The notes beneath the pieces were generated by a model that had not been told where the DNA came from, searched no databases, and worked only from the letters and a program-made list of their open reading frames with translations. A program made the position numbers and the translations under genes. Of a DNA stretch of 64,000 nt, positions 61,296-64,000 are shown in pieces (position 1 is the first letter of the stretch; each line of letters opens with the position of its first letter). This DNA is from Acidovorax sp. (GTDB lineage: Bacteria; Pseudomonadota; Gammaproteobacteria; Burkholderiales; Burkholderiaceae_C). The stretch is from contig JAITLO010000025.1 in the NCBI GenBank assembly GCA_031277855.1, positions 82,716 through 146,715 on the forward strand. Reading direction: 5' to 3'.

Positions 61296-62630
61296 TTAGT
61301 TCAGCTCTTCCTTGCGGATGCGGGTGATGGGCGCCAGCACCGTGGGCAGGGCTTGGATCTCGGCCAGGGCCTGGTCCATATCGCCTTCGCGCGTGTCGTG
61401 GGTGAGGATGATGAGGTCGGTCTGGGTCGAGCCCTCGCCACCCACTTCATCGGCTTCGCGCTGCAGCACGGCGTCGATGCTGATGCCGGCGTTGGCCAGG
61501 ATGCCGGTGATCTTGGCCAGCACGCCGGCCTCGTCGGCCACGCGGATGCGCAGGTAGTAGCTGGTGACCACCTCGGCCATGGGCAGCACGGGCAGCTCCT
61601 TGCCGGCAGCGCCCAGGGTGTTGCTCTGGAAGGCCAGCGGCGGCACGCTGTGGGCCAGGTCGGCGCCATGCAGGCGGGCAATGTCCACCAGGTCGGCGAT
61701 CACGGCCGAGGCGGTGGGCTCGGAGCCCGCACCCTTGCCGTAGTACAGCGTGGTGCCCACGGCGTCGCCATGCACCACCACGGCGTTCATGGCACCTTCC
61801 ACATTGGCAATCAGGCGCTTGGCCGGCACCAGGCTGGGGTGCACGCGCAGCTCGATGCCCTTGTCGGCGCGCTTGGTAATGCCCAGCAGCTTGATGCGGT
61901 AGCCCAGTTGCTCGGCATAGCGGATGTCGGCACCGGACAGCTTGGTGATGCCTTCCACATAGGCCTTGTCGAACTGCACGGGGATGCCAAAGGCAATGGC
62001 GCTCATCAGCGTGGCCTTGTGGGCGGCGTCCACGCCTTCGATGTCGAAGGTGGGGTCGGCCTCGGCATAGCCCAGGGCCTGCGCTTCTTTCAGCACCACG
62101 TCGAAGTCCAGACCCTTGTCACGCATCTCGGACAGGATGAAGTTGGTCGTGCCGTTGATGATGCCGGCCACCCACTGGATGGAGTTGGCCGTCAGGCCTT
62201 CGCGCAGTGCCTTGATGATGGGAATGCCACCGGCCACGGCCGCTTCATAGGCCACGATCACGCCCTTCTCGGCAGCAGCCTTGAAGATCTCTGTGCCATG
62301 CACGGCCAGCAAGGCCTTGTTGGCCGTGACCACATGCTTGCCGGCGGCAATGGCTTCCAGCACCAGGGCCTTGGCAATGCCGTAGCCACCAATCAGCTCC
62401 ACCACCACATCGATGTCGGGGTTGGCAATGATTTCACGTGCATCACCCACCACCTTGGCCGCATCGCCCACCACCTGCTTGGCGCGTGTCATGTCCAAGT
62501 CGGCCACCATGGCAATCTCAATGCCACGACCCGCACGGCGGCGGATCTCTTCTTGGTTGCGCTGCAGCACGCTAAAGGTGCCGCTGCCCACGGTGCCAAT
62601 GCCCAACAGGCCTACTTGGATCGGTTTCAT
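61296..62630 (-). CDS. hom: Homoserine dehydrogenase
   Basis: 444 aa. NAD(P)-binding GLLGIGTVGSGTF, homoserine site VAGGIPIIKALREGL with ANSIQWVAGIINGTTNFIL, Lys in YAEADPTFDIEGVDAAHK, and a C-terminal ACT domain (RVADEAGVLAKITGILANAG) expected to bind threonine as feedback signal. Reduces aspartate semialdehyde to homoserine. Confidence 0.97.
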   Translation of the reverse strand: MKPIQVGLLGIGTVGSGTFSVLQRNQEEIRRRAGRGIEIAMVADLDMTRAKQVVGDAAKVVGDAREIIANPDIDVVVELIGGYGIAKALVLEAIAAGKHVVTANKALLAVHGTEIFKAAAEKGVIVAYEAAVAGGIPIIKALREGLTANSIQWVAGIINGTTNFILSEMRDKGLDFDVVLKEAQALGYAEADPTFDIEGVDAAHKATLMSAIAFGIPVQFDKAYVEGITKLSGADIRYAEQLGYRIKLLGITKRADKGIELRVHPSLVPAKRLIANVEGAMNAVVVHGDAVGTTLYYGKGAGSEPTASAVIADLVDIARLHGADLAHSVPPLAFQSNTLGAAGKELPVLPMAEVVTSYYLRIRVADEAGVLAKITGILANAGISIDAVLQREADEVGGEGSTQTDLIILTHDTREGDMDQALAEIQALPTVLAPITRIRKEELN

Positions 62631-62704
62631 AAGGTTTAAAAATTACCAGCAAAAAAGAACTGCAGCGCTTGCTGGATCAACACATGCAGCTATCAAAATA
62701 ACAA

Positions 62705-62734
62705 GACTTAGACCCGCTTGTGCGGGCCTAAGTC
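62705..62734 (-). terminator. Hairpin between alaA and hom
   Basis: GACTTAG-A-CCCGC, loop TTGT, GCGGG-C-CTAAGTC: 12 pairs around one A-C mismatch. On the minus strand it follows alaA with only a weak T tract (CTTGTTATTTTG). Possibly a terminator or an attenuator controlling hom. Confidence 0.6.
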
Positions 62735-62743
62735 GTTACAGGT

Positions 62744-64000
62744 TCAGGCCACTGCCTTGTCGGCCTTGGCCTTGGCGGGCTTGAGCAGGCTCAGCTTGTC
62801 CGTGCCATGGCGCTGACGGTACTTGGCCAGGAAAGCGGCCAGGCGGTTGATGGCCTCACGCAAATCGGTTTCATGCGGCAGGAAGACGATGCGGAAGTGG
62901 TCCGGCTCGGGCCAGTTAAAGCCCGTGCCCTGCACCAGCATGACCTTGGTTTCCTGCAGCACCTCGAGAAAGAACTCCTGGTCGTCCTGGATGGGGTAGA
63001 CCACGGGGTCCAGGCGCGGAAACATATAGAGCGCTGCCTGGGGCTTGACGCAGCTCACACCCGGAATGGCGTTGATCATTTCCCAGGCCAGATCGCGCTG
63101 CACACGCAGGCGGCCACCAGCCTGGACCAGTTCGTCAATGCTCTGGTGGCCACCCAACGCCGTCTGCACGGCCCACTGGCCGGGCACGTTGGCGCACAGG
63201 CGCATATTCGAGAGCATGTTCAGGCCCTCGATGTAATCCTTGGCGGGCTTTTTGTCGCCCGAGATCACCATCCAGCCCGCACGGTAGCCGCAAGAACGGT
63301 AGGCCTTGGACAGGGAGTTGAAGGTGATGGTCAGCACATCGGTGGACAGGCTGCCCAGCGGGGTGTGGCGGGCGTCGTCGTACAAGACCTTGTCATACAC
63401 CTCGTCCGCAAAAATCACCAGACCATGCTCGCGGGCGATCTGCACAATCGCCAGCAGCAGCTCCTTGGAGTACAGCGCGCCCGTAGGGTTGTTGGGGTTG
63501 ATGACCACGATGGCCTTGGTGCGCGGCGTGATCTTGGCGCGGATGTCATCGAGATTGGGCATCCAGCCATTGGACTCATCGCACATGTAATGCACGGGTG
63601 TGCCGCCGGACAGGCTGGTCACGGCCGTCCACAGCGGGTAATCGGGGGCCGGCAGCAGCATTTCGTCGCCGTTGTCCAGCAAGGCATTGGTGGCCAGGGC
63701 GATCAGCTCGGAGGCGCCATTGCCCAGGTAGATGTCGTCCAGGGTCACACCCTTGATGCCCTGTTTTTGCGTCTCGTGCATCACGGCCTTGCGGGCAGCA
63801 AAAATACCCTTGCTGTCCGAGTAACCGGCCGAGTTGGGCAGGTTGCGGATCATGTCCTGCTGCACTTCCTCGGGGGCGTCAAAGCCGAACACGGCCAGAT
63901 TGCCGATGTTGAGCTTGATGATCTTCTGGCCGTCTTCCTCCATCTTCTTCGCCGCGTCCATGATCGGCCCGCGGATGTCATAGCAGACGTTGGCTAACTT
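62744..64000 (-). CDS. alaA: Glutamate-pyruvate aminotransferase AlaA-like (5' end outside window)
   Basis: 419 codons visible; the frame is open to the right edge, where it reads KLANVCYDIRGPIMDAAKKM, typical of the AlaA N-terminal region, so the true start lies beyond. Fold-type I PLP enzyme: NPNNPTGALYS, VIFADEVYDKVLYD, and the PLP Lys in NSLSKAYRSCGYRAGW. AlaA makes alanine from pyruvate and glutamate. A basic Lys/Ala tail closes the protein. Upstream of hom and thrC in the usual betaproteobacterial order. Confidence 0.93.
   Translation of the reverse strand, partial: KLANVCYDIRGPIMDAAKKMEEDGQKIIKLNIGNLAVFGFDAPEEVQQDMIRNLPNSAGYSDSKGIFAARKAVMHETQKQGIKGVTLDDIYLGNGASELIALATNALLDNGDEMLLPAPDYPLWTAVTSLSGGTPVHYMCDESNGWMPNLDDIRAKITPRTKAIVVINPNNPTGALYSKELLLAIVQIAREHGLVIFADEVYDKVLYDDARHTPLGSLSTDVLTITFNSLSKAYRSCGYRAGWMVISGDKKPAKDYIEGLNMLSNMRLCANVPGQWAVQTALGGHQSIDELVQAGGRLRVQRDLAWEMINAIPGVSCVKPQAALYMFPRLDPVVYPIQDDQEFFLEVLQETKVMLVQGTGFNWPEPDHFRIVFLPHETDLREAINRLAAFLAKYRQRHGTDKLSLLKPAKAKADKAVA

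Overview
The window looks like chromosomal DNA of a Comamonadaceae betaproteobacterium, close to Comamonas or Delftia. This is inferred from the high GC content, the gene orders (yicC-gmk-rpoZ-spoT; alaA/hom/thrC/mobB/moeA/moaD), and three kinds of non-coding repeat scattered between genes. No rRNA, phage module, CRISPR array or replication origin was seen. Both edges cut a gene: a hybrid sensor kinase at the left and an alanine-type aminotransferase at the right.

Layout. 0-4.7 kb: an RcsC/BvgS-like phosphorelay kinase, an RcsB-like regulator, a strong hairpin terminator and an AT-richer fimbrial tip adhesin. 4.9-7.2 kb: a Tat-exported amidohydrolase and an outer-membrane barrel. 7.5-17.6 kb: a metal/magnesium locus, with a possible mgtL-like leader peptide, a small MgtE_N-like protein, a CzcBAC-type RND efflux pump running without a break into the Mg2+ P-type ATPase MgtA, then MgtC. 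17.9-19.6 kb: a FixL/FixJ-type pair. 20.0-25 kb: tRNA-Gln(TTG), an MFS exporter, an EamA transporter and a cobalamin-type radical SAM protein. 25-31.5 kb: an EF-hand membrane protein, a SPOR protein, an I78 inhibitor lipoprotein, hemW and rdgB. 31.8-36 kb: yicC, gmk, rpoZ, spoT. 36-44 kb: a PLD/cardiolipin-synthase lipoprotein, dusC, a methyltransferase, a GNAT and an aldehyde dehydrogenase. 44-50 kb: a small membrane protein, clpB with a clear heat-shock promoter, an AraC regulator, and an EamA exporter whose 5' end has been rebuilt by a MITE. 50-56 kb: moaE, then small hypothetical genes, a MarR/GIY-YIG cassette and an atoE unit. 56-64 kb: moaD, moeA, mobB, thrC, a secreted hypothetical protein, hom and alaA.

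The points most worth attention are these. (1) A 266-bp MITE with a TTA target duplication sits in codon 3 of the EamA gene and its terminal repeat supplies a new in-frame ATG. (2) The MgtA/MgtC/RND operon has a candidate leader ORF beginning Met-Glu-Pro-Gly-Pro. (3) A 101-bp hairpin repeat occurs three times with compensatory base changes. (4) A second repeat family occurs eight times, always in the same orientation at the stop codon of the preceding gene. All assignments come from reading the sequence and from recalled family knowledge; no database search was run.
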